Positions 1 to 11,628 are shown, counted from the first letter of the stretch. The stretch: 64,000 nt of DNA from Progne subis subis (GCA_022316685.1 JAKJHU010001064.1:1-64000); one strand, 5' to 3'. Made by a program: numbers and translations. The notes: generated from the letters alone by a model not told the origin.

Positions 1-169
1 CTGGGGCCTCCTGGCACAGCCCCAGCAAGGCTGGGCACTGTCAGCCCCTTGTCCTGCCCTCAGCATCCCCCCACATCCCAGTGGCCTCAGGGATCTGCTG
101 GGACCAGTCCCTGGGGAGCCTTGGGCAGGAATGGCCCTGGGGGGCTCCTGAATGCTCCCAGGGACTGCA

Positions 170-700
170 GGTTCTCCAAAGGACTTTGGGTTTTGCTTTG
201 GCCTGGGAGTCTCTGAGGGGTTTGTGCAATCATGGCCTCCAATTATCTGTAATTAGTCCCTGGAGATGTTTTGGCAGTAACAACACTCAGTGGGGCTCAT
301 TAATGCCTCAAAGTACGCAAGAATCATTAAAGTACTACTTTTTGACACTGAATCCCTGAGAGGTTGTGCAGTCATGGCCTCCAATTATCCAATATTTAAT
401 GAGTCCCTAGAGAGGCTTTGTATTGACACTCAGCAGGGCTCATTCATGCTCTGTAATACTCTAGGTTTTTTAAGGTACTTTGGGTTTTCCTTTCCACACT
501 GAGTCTCTGAGAGGTTTTTGGGCAATCATGGCCTCCAATTCTGTCCTCCAAGGAGTACATGAGGAGCCTGTGTTGGGGATGGACCTCAGTGGGACCCATG
601 AATGCTGTGAGACATTTTGGGTTTTTCCTGTGACTTGGACTGCTGGAAAGGTCTGTGCAATCTCCTCTCAGGCCCTGAGGGCTCAGCACCAAATGCACCA
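170..700. repeat. ~147-bp tandem repeat, about 3.5 units
   Basis: The phrase CATGGCCTCCAATT recurs at 231, 373 and 527, preceded each time by a CTCTGAGAGG-like stretch, with a decayed fourth unit near 640-660. Spacing is 142-154 bp. The same array is at 45695-46230 in the second copy of the duplication. No coding role is visible. Confidence 0.75.
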
Positions 701-889
701 CGGGGCTCCTTGGGATCAAGCAAGTCCTGACAAACCATGGCTGTGCCTTGATTTCCCTCTGGGCTGGTGCAGTTCATTAGGAATGTTTTCTACAACAGTT
801 ATGGAGAAAGATTTCAAAGAGCTTCTAAGAAATACACATTCCTGTTATAAAAGGTGTGTTGTATTACTGTTATCTCTAGAGAAGAGGTG

Positions 890-1310
890 ATTGCAGCATT
901 CTGTGATTGATATTGATCCAGGGTCTCTCCTCAGGAAGTCTGACCTGGTCACAGAAGCTGTGCCTTGAGATCTGACCCAGTTTGGACAACTTTGCTGCAC
1001 ATTCCCCAAGCCCATCCTGTCTGTCCTCACACACCTGGGACCTGCTTTCCTTGGAGAGCTGCCTGCACTCAGGCAAAAAGGGGTTTTCTTTTTTTTGAAG
1101 GAATGTAAACCTCCTAATTTTCCCCACTGGAAACAGACACACTCCTCGAGTGTGTGCCAGCCCAAGGTGCCACCAAAACCACTGCAGCCGTGCCCTGGGC
1201 CAGCTGTGAGGGTGGATCATCATCCCAACCTGCCCTGGGCCATGGCAAGGGGCTGTGGCCATGGACACTGCACTGACCCCACTGCTGGGTTTGGGTGCCA
1301 CAGCAACTGT
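890..1310. other. Unassigned single-copy-like DNA
   Basis: No gene, RNA or repeat that I recognise. The stretch is conserved in the second copy (about 46410-46850) with scattered substitutions. Confidence 0.5.
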
Positions 1311-1321
1311 GAGCAGTTCAA

Positions 1322-1850
1322 GGTTCCTTGGAAACACTGGGGAGGACTGGGACACACTGGGGGACACTGGGAACGCTGAGGGAGACACTGGGACATACTG
1401 GGAGTGATACTGGGGTGGACTGGGACAACCTGGGAACACCGGGAATGCTGAGGGGGAATCTGGGCAGACTGGGATGGACTGTGGGGGTACACTGAGACAT
1501 ACTGGGACATACTGGGAGTGATACTGGGCCATACTGAGACATACTGGGGTACTTGAGTGATACTGGGGGATACTGGGACAAACTTGGGACACTGGGAACA
1601 CTGTGGGCAAACGGGGGACACAGGGGTGTACTTTGGATGATACTTGGGGGAACTGGAAGGGAATGGAAATGAACTCAGGTGTATTGGGAGGGACTGGACT
1701 GCACTTGGAGGGCCTGGAGGGGCACTGGGGTTTTACTTGGCTTTACTGGGGATGAAATGTGCTGTAGTGGGTGGGACTGGACGGGCACTGTATATGTACT
1801 GGGCTGTACTGGGGATAACCTGGGCTGGAGTGGAAGAGACTGGAGGGATT
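1322..1850. repeat. ACTGGGA-type degenerate minisatellite
   Basis: Short G-rich units of about 10-12 bp built on ACTGGGA/ACATACTGGG are repeated across roughly 500 bp with no fixed period. The array runs up to a CpG-rich promoter-like segment. The same arrangement is at 46850-47350. Confidence 0.8.
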
Positions 1851-1889
1851 GAATAAGCTTCTCCCCCCCCTCCACTGTTTCCTATTTGC

Positions 1890-2660
1890 AGAGGCTGCTG
1901 CCCATCACAGCCCGCAGCCAATCAGCACCAGTGATAGGGACACAAGGGGCGGAGTTTGCTGCCTGCGCCATCTTTTCTGTTTGCCTATAACTCCCATCAC
2001 GCCCCGCGGCCCGACTGAACCCCAATGGAGCCTGGACTTCAACGCCCATCATGCCCCGCGCTCCACAGAACCACACCACCCACCCCCCCCTTATCCGCCC
2101 CCCGACGTATCCCATCAGTGTCCCCCAGACCCTGCAGGGTGACTAAGTCCCTCCTCCGCGTCCATTCGGGACCCCCCCAAAAGCGTTCCCAACAGCCCCA
2201 ACCCCATCGATGCTGATTTCTGGCCACTTCTTGGAATCCTATCATCCCCCCCAGCATCAGAGCCCCTCCAAACACAGTGCCGTGCTTATAAATCCTGCCG
2301 TGCCCCGCGCCCTAAAGAGCCCGGTTAGAGCTCCCCAAGCTCCCCTTAAGTGCTCCCGAACCATATACGTTCCCCCTGAGGACCTCAAGTCGCGGCTCGG
2401 ACGCAAAAGTGATCCCCAAGTGCCTTCCCGGACCCTCAAAAACCCCGTTTGAGCCACTTCCGGGACTACAGCTCCCAGCATGCTCCGCGGATCACTTAGA
2501 GCGCTATTCCAGCCGTGACTTCATCTCCCGTCATGCCCCGCGCCCCCGAGAAAACCATTGGAGCTGTGCCCAGAATTCCCGTGATGCTCCGCGGCCCGAT
2601 TGAACTGTGTTATACCCGCGCCTACAACTCCCATCATCCCCCGCGCTGCAGAGAGCCCCG
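1890..2660. promoter_or_regulatory. CpG-rich promoter-like array of ZNF143/Staf-like motifs (copy A)
   Basis: Seen: a CCAAT box (AGCCAATCAG, 1917-1926), a YY1-like CGCCATCTT (1966-1974), then about seven copies of a motif related to ACTACAnnTCCCAGnATGC followed by CCCCGCG. They lie near 1987, 2038, 2287, 2463, 2515, 2569 and 2618; the best is at 2463-2490. Neighbouring copies are about 54 bp apart. Known: that consensus is bound by ZNF143/Staf at vertebrate CpG-island promoters, and NF-Y and YY1 sites are typical partners. Inference: promoter or promoter-derived repeat. I see no convincing downstream exon on either strand. The array is duplicated at 47385-48165. Confidence 0.65.
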
Positions 2661-2669
2661 TCAGAGCCC

Positions 2670-2890
2670 CCAAGTGCCCGCCCGGAGCCCGAAGGGCCCC
2701 CAGATTCCCCTCCCTGACCCCAAGTGCCCCCCTGGACCCCCAAGTGCTCCCCCGGACCCCGAATTGTCCGACTGAATCCCTAAGTGCCCCTCCAAGTGCC
2801 CGCCCAGCTCCCCCAAGAGTCCTTCAGACCCTCAAGTTCTCTCCAAATTCCCTCCCCAGATGCAAAACTGCCCCAAATGTGCCCTAGAAA
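2670..2890. repeat. C-rich short tandem repeats (CCCCAAGTGCCC units)
   Basis: Units of about 25-30 bp containing CAAGTGCCC and GGACCCC follow the promoter-like array. The second copy (48165-48500) lacks about 85 bp of this array and carries a ~221-bp insertion in it. Confidence 0.6.
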
Positions 2891-3319
2891 TGTCTCCATG
2901 GACCCCAAAGTGGCCTCTTTTACCCTGTCTGAGAAAATGCTAAAAAATAGGAGAAAAGGACTTAAATTAAGACTACTTTAGAAAAAATAGGGAGAAATCA
3001 ATAGCAAATAGTGGTCAATTAATAATGCAGGGAGTTGTGTTACTAAGAACAAATGACTAAAAACATTTTTGGTTGCTTAAAATGTATGGGTTTTTTTAAT
3101 ATAAATATAAAAATTAGGTATAGAAACAGAATTATTATAAATAAGAAAGATGCAATTATATTCTAATTATTAATTAGATTTTAATTGTAAAGAAAAATGA
3201 TTTTTTTGTTGTTTGTTGGGTGGGTTTTTTTGGTTTTTTTTGTTTTGTTTTGTTTGTTTGTTTGTTTGGTTTGGTTTGGTTTGGTTGTTTTTTGTTTTTG
3301 GTTTTTGGTTTTGTTTTTG
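2890..3319. repeat. AT-rich DNA ending in (TTTG)n/(TTTGG)n simple repeat
   Basis: 2890-3195 is AT-rich with no gene. 3195-3319 is almost pure T and G with TTTG, TTTGG and TTTTTGG runs. The matching stretch at 48860-48955 has a G homopolymer instead of part of it. Confidence 0.8.
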
Positions 3320-3563
3320 TTATATTTTGGGAGTTTAGTCCCTGGTGGGTGATGTCAGACATGGTGAAGTTGGGAGTATGGAGCAGGTTGTCCAAAGAGG
3401 GTCAGCTTGCAAGGGGCTCATTCTTCTCCAGGCCCAGACCTCCTAAAGAGACATTCAGCATCAAGATCACTTAGAGAATGCTTTTGTCACCTCTTCTCAG
3501 AACTGAAAATTAAAAAAAAAAAACCCTCACGTGATTATAAAAACCAAAAATCATGATGTGATA
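3319..3563 (+). repeat. 245-bp direct repeat flanking an LTR, left copy
   Basis: 3319-3563 matches 4263-4516 closely, starting GTTATaTTTTGGGAG and ending ATCATGA. An LTR lies between them. The other copy of the segmental duplication has one such segment (48953-49197) and no LTR. Confidence 0.8.
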
Positions 3564-3583
3564 TATGTCTTAAAGTTAATTCG

Positions 3584-4262
3584 TGTTAAATGTTATAATA
3601 TGTAATTCATTCTCTGTAAATGTAATGATAACCATAAGGAGCAAGTTTTATTTCTAATCGAGTATACAACGGTTAACTGTGACTAAAACAGCACGGGGGG
3701 GACACAAGGAATTCTTTTGCTGGAGATTGCACCGGAAGGGACATAAGAAAGCTATGCCAGGAATTACACAAAAAGGGACATGAGAAAACTTCTGCCGGGA
3801 ATCGTTAGAGGAGAACAAAAAGGACGGAAAAGGGAGATGGAGAACCCGGAGGACCGAATGATTACATCAGATCGATATCTTATCCGTCCCCGCCAGACAT
3901 TAAACATTAACATCTCTACACTGTACCGGACACAGCAATCACAACATTGTTCTCCAGTGCAAATCCATTCAACCGCACCAGAACCCGAACATGAATATCT
4001 AATGAAGCTGCCTCGGAAGGGGGAGTCTTAGGGTCCCGATTTTCTCTCAGCGAACCAGTGTATAAAAATCGGCAGCCCCAGACCAGAAATGTGAACTGAG
4101 GGGGTGACAGAATGACAGAGTGTGTTACCGTGTTCACCCAGCGCCGAAGCCCCGGGGTTCGACGCTGTCCTTTTTAATTGTGGCTATCAGAGACTGTTAT
4201 TTTGTCTCAAAATAAAATTCTAAATTTTGATTTATTGAATTTGGTCTATCGTATTTATTGCA
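3584..4262 (+). mobile_element. ERV solo LTR
   Basis: The element starts TGTTAAATG and ends TTTATTGCA, so it has TG...CA termini. A TATA box is at 4061-4067 and an AATAAA signal at 4211-4216 in plus orientation, which is the normal U3-R layout. Length is 679 bp. It is absent from the corresponding place in the second duplication copy. No clear target-site duplication is visible because it sits between two 245-bp direct repeats. Family not assigned. Confidence 0.72.
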
Positions 4263-4516
4263 GTTATGTTTTGGGAGTTTAGTCCCATGTGGGCAATGTT
4301 AGACATGGTGAGGTTGGCAGTAAAGGAGCAGGTTTTCCAAAGAGGGTCAACTTGCAAGGGGCTCATTCTTCTCCAGGCCCACACCTCCTAAAGAGACATT
4401 CAGCATCAAGATCACTTGGAGAATGATTTTGTTACCTCTTCTCAGAATCGATTTTTTTAAAAAAACTCATGTGATTTAAAAAAAAAAAAAAAAAAAAAAT
4501 CATGAGATGCACTTTG
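4263..4516 (+). repeat. 245-bp direct repeat flanking an LTR, right copy
   Basis: Partner of 3319-3563. It ends in a poly-A run (4478-4498) absent from the left copy but shared with the second duplication copy near 49162-49183, so the right segment is the ancestral one and the left is the extra. Confidence 0.7.
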
Positions 4517-4519
4517 AAA

Positions 4520-6510
4520 TCTCCCTCCTTAACAGGACTGACTCCAATCATCTTAACATGCCTTGGAGACTTGAAGACAATAGAAGGAAGACAAAGAGCT
4601 ACTGAGGGTTTTCTGTATTTTCATGAGCCCCACAGTGGATTTGGGGCTGAGTCCAGGACCCTCAGGCACTGAGAGAAGGTTGAAGAAGCTGCTCAGGGAG
4701 GCAGAAGCAAAACTCCAAGTCCCTTGGAGCATCACTGGGCCCCAGTGAGGGCAGGGAGTGCCAAAGGCTCCCCAGGCACTGGTGAGAGCAGATCCTTGAG
4801 GCCAGGATTGCAGGGAGCCAAAGGCTGTGAGCAGGGAACTGCAATGCTGAGCAAGGCCTGGGCTGGCTGGAGGAAGCAGAAAGGCCAAGCCCTGAGGCCA
4901 GGCCTGGCACAGCAGGGCCTGTCCCTCACGGGTGGCTCGGGGCTGTTTGTGGGGCAGGGGGATGGCAGGGGCAGCAAGGACAAATGTCAGAAAGCTGCAA
5001 GCCCTGCCAGGCTCCTCAGGGAGGGGCGAGGCAGAAGCAAAGTGCAGCCCCTGGAAGGAAAGTTCCTTCTGTGGGGCCTCCAGAGGCGCTGCCAGAGCCC
5101 AGGGGACAAAGGCCTGGGTGCCTGTGGCCCTGCCAGCCCTGCCCAGCCCTTGGCCATCTCTCCTGCAGGCTGTGCCCCCTGTGCGTGCTGCTCCTGTGCC
5201 CTGGCCGGCTGCACACGCCCATCTCGCTGTGCCCCCCAGCATTTCTCAGCCCAGCATTTCTGTGCCCTCCCTGGGCTCCCTGCACCCAGCGCTGCCGGCT
5301 CCTGGCACACAGAGCCAGGGCATGGCCCAGGCTCACGCTGGGACACCTCGAGCACCAAAATTCTACCCTGGCAGGGACTTTTCTTTTTCCTCACCTCCAG
5401 GCTGAACCTTCCAAGCTGGCACAACCTTCCTCTTTGGAGGTTCCTTCTCTTGCCACTGCCAAGGAAAGCTCTGTCTCCTGCTGTTCAGAGAAGGGCTGGT
5501 GGGAGATCAGTGAGGGTCAGAAGCTGTTTTAGGTACAGTGAATAAAATTGTTGAGTTTTTAGATAATCTCTGACTTTCAGAGACCAGACTTCCTGGCCCC
5601 AGGGGCTGATGGCATTTGTGCTCACTCAGGTTCATCTCCCCACACCAACCCCATGGGGGTGCTCACTCTGCTCTGTGCAGTGCAAACAGGGGCTCCTGAG
5701 CCAGTGCTGCTGTGTCTGTGCCTGCGAGGATGTGGCACCTGTGTGAGCTGGGGAGAGGCCAGGTCTGCAGAGGGGGGATGTTTTTGGCAGGTGCATGAGG
5801 ATGCTCTGGGACACTGCCCTGGGGTGTCCAGAGCAGTGGGGATGGATCAGTCCGTTCTTCTGCTCCTTCCTGTGTCCCCCAGGGACCTTGCAGAGCCCCA
5901 GCCATGCTGTTTGCCCCCACCCTGCCCACGGCCACCCTGGGGCTGCTCACGGGGCTTTTCTCTGCTGAGCATTGGCCTGGGCGTGTTCTGGAGGAGCCTG
6001 GGCAAGGAGCCTGGAGCCCCCAGGCCCTGCCCTGAGGCGTCAGCGCTGCCCCAGCAGTGCCCATGGCCTGTCCCTGCTGCAGCCCCGGCACTGCCACCCC
6101 CAGCACTGTGCCCGGCCCCGAGAGCACTCAGGCCCTACAGCAGCACCAGGGCCAGGAGGGCAGCGGGGCAGGGGCACGGGAGCAGCACTGGCAACACCAA
6201 GTGCTGCTGCTGCTGGGCACAGCTGCTGTGCCAGCACTGATCTGCCCCAGCTCTGCACACAGACATTGCTGCTGCAGCTCCAGAGAAGGGAATAAAATGG
6301 GGTCTCCAGTGCAAACTTTGTTAGGAGATCTTTTTGTTTGTTTAAAAGCCGCAAAGAGCACAGCTTCTCATTGACACACTTAGGGGCCACAGCAAAGGTG
6401 GAGAGAAACAAAACAAGAAAAGACATGAACAATGACCTTGTATTGTGAACATCATTGAAAATTAAAACTAAGGAAAAAACCCAACAACTGAACCAACAAA
6501 TGCTATTAAA
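4520..6510. other. GC-rich duplicated non-coding module, 3' flank of OR
   Basis: No supported gene. 4650-5290 is nearly identical to 49340-49970. Long frames are open on both strands at once, as expected from low AT content. Related GC-rich pieces recur near 10.0-10.4, 13.5-13.9, 18.0-18.5, 45.3-45.5 and 59.2-59.7 kb. 6220-6510 is the downstream flank of the OR pseudogene, conserved at 20800-21128 (inverted) and 51480-51815. Confidence 0.55.
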
Positions 6511-6519
6511 TGCTATTCT

Positions 6520-7473
6520 TTACAAGATATTTTCTGAAATTGACAACCAATTTAATTTTTGAAATTGCCCAGTGATCAGTGTCCACACTGCAGCCTTGAG
6601 CTCCTGGTTCCTCAGGCTGTAGATGAGGGGGTTCAGGGCTGGAGGCACCACTGAGTACAGAACTGACACTGCCAGATCCAGGGATGGGGAGGAGATGGAG
6701 GGAGGCTTCAGGTAGGCAAAAAAGCCAGTGCTGATAAACAGGGAGAGCACGGCCAGGTGAGGGAGGCAGGTGGAAAAGGCTTTGTGCCGTCCCTGCTCAG
6801 AGGGGATCCTCAGCACGGCCATGAAGATCTGCACATAGGAGAAAAGTATAAACACAAAACAGACAAAAACTAAAATGGTACCAACCACAATAATCCAAAG
6901 CTCCCTGAGTTTGGAGTGTGAGCAGGAGAGCTTGAGGATGTGTGGGATTTCACAGAAGAACTGGCCCAGGGCATTGCCATAGCACAGAGGAAGGGAAAAT
7001 GTATTGGCTGTGTGCAGCAGAGCAGAGAAAGCCACTGGCCCAGGCAGCTGCTGCCATGTGGGCACAAGCTCTGCTGCCCAGGAGGGTCCCGTAGTGCAGG
7101 GGTTTGCAGATGGACACGTAGCGGTCGTAGCACATGATGGTCAGGAGGGAATATTCTGATGAAAAAAAAAAAGAAAACAGCTGTGCAGCACATCCTGTGT
7201 AGGAGATGTTCCTGGTGTCCCAGAGGGAATTGTGCATGGCTTTGGGGACAGTGGTGAGGATGGAGCCCAGGTCGGTGAGGGCCAGGTTGAGCAGGAAGAA
7301 GAACATGGGCGTGTGCAGGAGGTGGCCGCAGGCTACGGCGCTGATGATGAGGCCGTTGGCCAGGAGGGCAGCCAGGGAGATGCCAGGAAGAGGCAGAAGT
7401 GCAGGAGCTGCAGCTGCCGCGTGTGTGCCAATGGCAGCAGGAGGAAGTGGCTGATGGAGCTGCTGTTGGACAT
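6520..7473 (-). pseudogene. OR14-like: Olfactory receptor, OR14-type, frameshifted
   Basis: A single-exon GPCR gene broken into three frames. The start is the ATG at 7471-7473 (MSNSSS, a possible N-glycosylation site) and the stop is at 6520-6522. Against the intact paralogue at 51818-52750, one G is missing near 7382 (after FCLFLA), and about 2 bp are missing near 7027-7032 (around the WAS residues of TM4). Two residues are also lost in frame around TM3. Retained OR marks: LTDLG in TM2, MCYDRYVSIC at the end of TM3, KAFSTCLPHL before TM6 and PALNPLIYSLRN in TM7. Known: such receptors bind odorants and couple to Golf in olfactory neurons. As written this copy cannot encode a receptor; assembly indel errors are an alternative explanation. 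Confidence 0.9.
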
Positions 7474-7479
7474 TTCCTT

Positions 7480-9880
7480 TCTCCAGACACTGGAACCTTT
7501 TACAGGAGAAAAGACAATGACAGCTGAAGAGAGTTTTCTCATAGAAGAGTCAAAGCCCTTTCTCACAGACGCTGCAACTAAACACCTCCCCCTTGTCTAC
7601 GTCTTGGAGAACTTCCTTCACCTTGGTTTCTGGAGCCTTGATTGCTGCTGCCAAATATTCAGTGAGGAGCCAGATCTGGTCCTGCAGCACACCAGGGAGT
7701 CAGCCCTGACCCCCAGTCAGTGCAGGGGAACAGTGAGGGCAGGGGCCAGTCCTGGTGTTTGAACTTGGACAAGGAATCAGCCCTTAACGTACAGGAGCTG
7801 CCAGGGTGAAGGGATGGGGATTGCAGGAGGCAGAACAAGAGATTCTGCTGCACCTGGGGAGAACAGAGAGCCAGTGAGACAGAAGGATTTTCTGAGGCTT
7901 AGTGCAGACTGAGGGGAGCTGCTCTGTCCCTCTCTCCTGTTCCCAGCTGCCCTGGACTTGCACCTTTCTGAGCTCCACTCCCGTGTTACCCTGGAAAGCC
8001 AGGAGACACTGCTGAGAGCAGAGGGATCCCTGGCACACAGAGTGGCTCCTGCCTTTCCCAAAGTCAGGGAGAGTCGGCTCATTCCCAGCCTGCCCTGCCC
8101 AGAGCTCCCCAGGGCAGAGGGAGCTGGGACACCCCATTGCTGTGCTCAGCCTGCACAGGAGGAGCCCAAGGGCTGGGCCTGAGCCTGCAGCTGGAACTGC
8201 CATTCCCAGAGAGCCCGTCAGCAATGCCAGGAGCACCTGGGCAAGGCAAGGAGAGAGAGAGCTGGGCCCTGAGGAAAAGCCTTTCCCTGCCCAGCCCTGC
8301 ACAGCCCCTGCAGGCAGCAGCAGTGCAGGACAGTGGCCCTCAGGCCCTGGTCAGCAGGGAATGGGCACATGGCAGGAGAGATGCCCTTCATCTCTGGGGC
8401 TGCTCTGCCGGCCCAGGAGGGGACTGAGGGCCCCGAGCCCCCGGGCTGAGGGCTGTGCTGGCTGCGAGGGGACACAAGAGCTGTGCTGCTCAGGGCAGTG
8501 TGTGCCCTGCAGGGCAGGGCCGGCAGGTGCCACATCTCCCCTGCAGCAGGGCTTCCCTCAGCACTGCCTCCCTCCCTCCCTGCCCACGCCTCTGCTGCTG
8601 GAGCTGTCCCAGCCCGAGCTGTTCCTGTGGCCCCGGGCTCCTTCCCTGCCAGTGCTGCCAGAGCCCAGCCCAGCCCCTGGGCCAGCTCTGCCCTGCAGCT
8701 GCTCGGGGCTGCAGGGATTAAAGAACAGCTCCCCCAGGCCTGGGCACCATGGAAAGGGGATGCTGCATGGATCTGGAGGCTGGGGAAGTGGAGGCACTTG
8801 CTGAGGTTCCCAGGAAAACTCAGGGTCATGGCTGAAGTGACTCAGCCCCTGCCCTGCCCTGCACTGCTGAGTTTACATTCCCACCAAGTTGAGTCAGGCA
8901 AAAGTGGGAGCACAGGTTCAGGAAAGAACAGACTCAGGTAGGAAATTCCTGCCCTGAATGACTCATGACAAGTCCCTTAAGAAATGACCTGGGCATGAGC
9001 TGGAGCTCTGAGCAGCCCTGGCCCACACAGCACCCTCTCCACAGCAGCAGGATGTGCCCTGGCAGGAGTCACTCCTTGCACCCACAGCTCCCCTCCACCA
9101 TCCATGGGGAGCTCCCAGGCAGGCTGAGAGCTGCCCCTGGCAGGTGGCAGATGCCCTGGCCTGGCCAAGAGCCCTCAGGGCTGCAGGAGCTGCTCTGCAC
9201 GACAGCCCTGGGCACCCCTGGCTGCAGCCCCAGCTTCAGCCCCTGCAGCCGTCCCTGGCAGCAGGAGCCGTCCTGCCCTGTCCCTCTGACGGTGCCCAGG
9301 GCAGCCCCGCTCTGGAGCACATCCTCCCCCAAAGCAGAAAGGGCAGCAGAGCCATCCTTACAGTCATGTCAGTCCTGTCCTGGGTCAGCTTGAGGAGATC
9401 CCTGCAGCCAGAGACTTACTGTATCAGGAGTGGTGATGATTTCCCCATGAAGAAGCTCAGTATTTTCAAAACTTGTGAAGATTTCTCTGAATAACCTCAG
9501 ATTTGTCCTTCCACCTTCCTTAGGCTTCTGTCTGCTTCACTGCTCTCAGGTACCTGCAGGCAGTGCCCTCAGCCCTGCTGGGCTGGGAGAGGAGCTCCTC
9601 AGGAGAAATGTCTTCTTGAAGCTCCTCTTGATTGCCAGCAGCCTCTGTGCCAGGAGATTGCCCAGCTCAGCAGCACAGACACAGCACCAGGATTTTAATG
9701 ACCCTCTCAGGGTTTGGTGTTGTTTACATCAGACTCAGTTCTTCAGAATGTTCAAAAAACTTCTCAAGAACTCCAAGTTAAATTGAAACTCCAAAGTTTC
9801 TTCAAGTTTTAATGGGTCTCACAGAGCAACCTGACGGAGAAAGTATCCCCAGGTTCCAGTCAGAGCAGAACACTGCAGGC
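7480..9880. other. OR upstream flank, GC-rich, duplicated
   Basis: No supported gene. The stretch is conserved upstream of the other two ORs (18650-19860 inverted; 52760-55150). A long minus-strand frame is open here in pieces and unbroken for 324 codons at 53131-54105. Base composition can explain it, though 5' untranslated OR exons are possible. Confidence 0.5.
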
Positions 9881-10430
9881 AGTGATGACAGGTGGGGACA
9901 AACAAGGCAAAGGTGTCTCTGATGCTGAGCAAACCTGCATGTGTTTCAGGAATGCAAAGACCAGGCCTGAGCCCCAGCCCCTGCCAAGGCAGATCCTGTC
10001 CCTCCCTCAGTGCTCAGGGCTCTTCCCAGGACACTGGGATGTGGGGATGTGCAATGCCAAGGGCAGCACCATGGGGCGGCCCCTGCCAGGCTGCTGAGCA
10101 GGGACAAGGAGGCAATGAGGCCCCAGGCCTGCCAGGGTCACTTGTCTCCTGCTCATGGCTCAGGCCCAGGGCCAGCAGCCATGGCCCAAGTGCTGCAGGA
10201 GTTGGCTGTGTCAGGGCCTTTCAGCTGCTGCCCATCCCTGTGCCCTCTCCAGCCCAGGCTGTCCTACGGTGTCCATGCCCTGCGCCTCTGTCCCTGCAGG
10301 CTGTCGTCATCCCCCGGCTGCCCCACCTCGCTGGCCCCTTCCTTTGCTGACAGCTCTGTGTCCTGCCTGCCTCTGCCTGGCACACAAAGCCTTGGGCTCC
10401 AGACTCCTTCTGGTTGACATGTTGCACCAC
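9880..10430. repeat. GC-rich dispersed module (right end of copy A)
   Basis: This piece occurs four times: here, 13490-13950 (inverted), 17985-18560 (inverted) and 59150-59670 (forward), at high identity. No gene is supported; all frames are open for long stretches. Confidence 0.75.
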
Positions 10431-10639
10431 ACCCTGCCCTGGGAGAGGAATTCTTTTCTCTTTCCAGTCTGGCCTCCCCGGTGTCCTTGGCATTATTTTT
10501 TCTTTTCTGGCTGTTCTCTGCTATTTCAAAGGGATCCACCATCTCTGAAACCACCCTTCAATCCCTCCCAGGGCTCTCGTCCCCTGTCCTCCGTTTCCAC
10601 TCCACTGAGCACAGAGCTCTTTTCTCCCTATACAGTTAT

Positions 10640-11095
10640 GTGCTTGAGGCCATGGGCGCCTGGACAAGAAGGATGAATTTTCAAAAAAAGAAATTACAGA
10701 ATGCCAAGGTTTTGAAGACAGAGGAGAGGCACTCACCGGGGCCAAGGAAAGGCCTGACCTGTCCTTGCTGCTTTTGTCTAAAAGGAACTCTTGGATATAT
10801 AGGGAGTACTGAGATGGAATTCCATTTTAGCTGTGGGTGTCTGGAACCAAAATGACAGTTCTCCACAGGAAGGGAAGGGCAGAGCCCAGTGTTTCAAAGA
10901 CAGATGAGAGCTGGCCCTCAGGATGCCAAGGAACCAGACAGTCCTGGGAGCTTTTTTCTTGAAGATATCCTTGGATTAAGGAAATTTGGAGGCAGAGTCC
11001 CAGTTTGGCCATAGATGCAGACACAAAGATTTTTTTTCCATGGGAACAGAAGCATGGTCCCCCAGCATTTTGAAGGCAGATGAGAGGTTGCTGGA
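10640..11095 (-). repeat. ~187-bp tandem repeat, about 2.3 units, minus orientation
   Basis: Two-plus degenerate units carrying reverse complements of CCTATGGAAAAGAACTG, CCATGGCCAAAATTGG and CTCATCTG. The same family is at 16935-17865, 55262-55600, 60975-61810 and 62340-62610. Confidence 0.75.
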
Positions 11096-11121
11096 GAGGT
11101 GAAACAGGAAAACCTTACAAA

Positions 11122-11628
11122 TGTGATTGCTTGGCAAAAGATTCTAACAGCATGAAACCTATGAGTGAAATAGAAATGAAAGCAAGCTTTGAGATGTAGG
11201 ATGCTCAGCCGGAAGACAGTGATGAGTTAGCTGAAGGCAAGAGCCCTGTTGATTGAGCAATACCCCTTACAGACAAAAGGATGTCAAGGGTCCAAGGGGG
11301 AGGGGCCCTGCCAAGGTGGCAGGGAAAAGGAGTCTAAAAGGAGCTTTTAGGGTTTGGAATGTGGCACAGTATGGTAATGTAGTAGTTCCTATAGGCTGTA
11401 TGTAAATTCTGTAGCATTTGTGTCTTGTACTGGTTGGTTAGTGTAAACTAGAATATTCAACACAGAAGGAGATATAATGTATTGTAACAAGAACTGAGGC
11501 TCTTTGCTCGGGCACACTTTGAGCTGTGGCTGGCAGCTTAAGCAAAGCTCTTGCACCAACAAATTATGCAATAAACCACATGTTTCAAGAGCTGCCTGGA
11601 CTCCAGAGATCTCTCATTGCAGTCCCCA
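11122..11628 (+). mobile_element. ERV LTR (ERVL-like)
   Basis: Starts TGTGATTGCTTGGCAAAAG and ends AGTCCCCA, 507 bp, with AATAAA at 11571-11576 followed by a short R/U5. Its right end abuts coding-derived sequence of an OR fragment, so insertion or recombination here removed the 5' part of that gene. No target duplication is visible. Confidence 0.65.

Larger units (their letters stand above)
1..10430 (+). repeat. Segmental duplication, direct copy A
   Basis: The whole block matches 45525-55262 in the same orientation, with collinear sub-features: ~147-bp repeat, ACTGGGA minisatellite, CpG/ZNF143-like array, AT-rich zone, GC-rich module and an OR on the minus strand. The offset drifts from about 45524 at the left to about 45290 at the right because of insertions and deletions, including LTRs in one copy only. 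The left end is cut by the window edge. Parts of the right end (about 6.2-10.5 kb) also recur inverted at 13490-14330 and 17985-21128, and forward at 58860-59680. Confidence 0.93.

Noticed and set aside
2025..2900. Several 60-97 codon frames in the CpG-rich array
   Set aside because: They overlap one another on both strands and follow the tandem motif period; no start context, splice sites or homology.
4553..5242. 229-codon minus frame, repeated as 249 codons at 49184-49933
   Set aside because: Open in both copies because the DNA is nearly identical and GC-rich; all other frames are also long, and no domain or splice structure fits.
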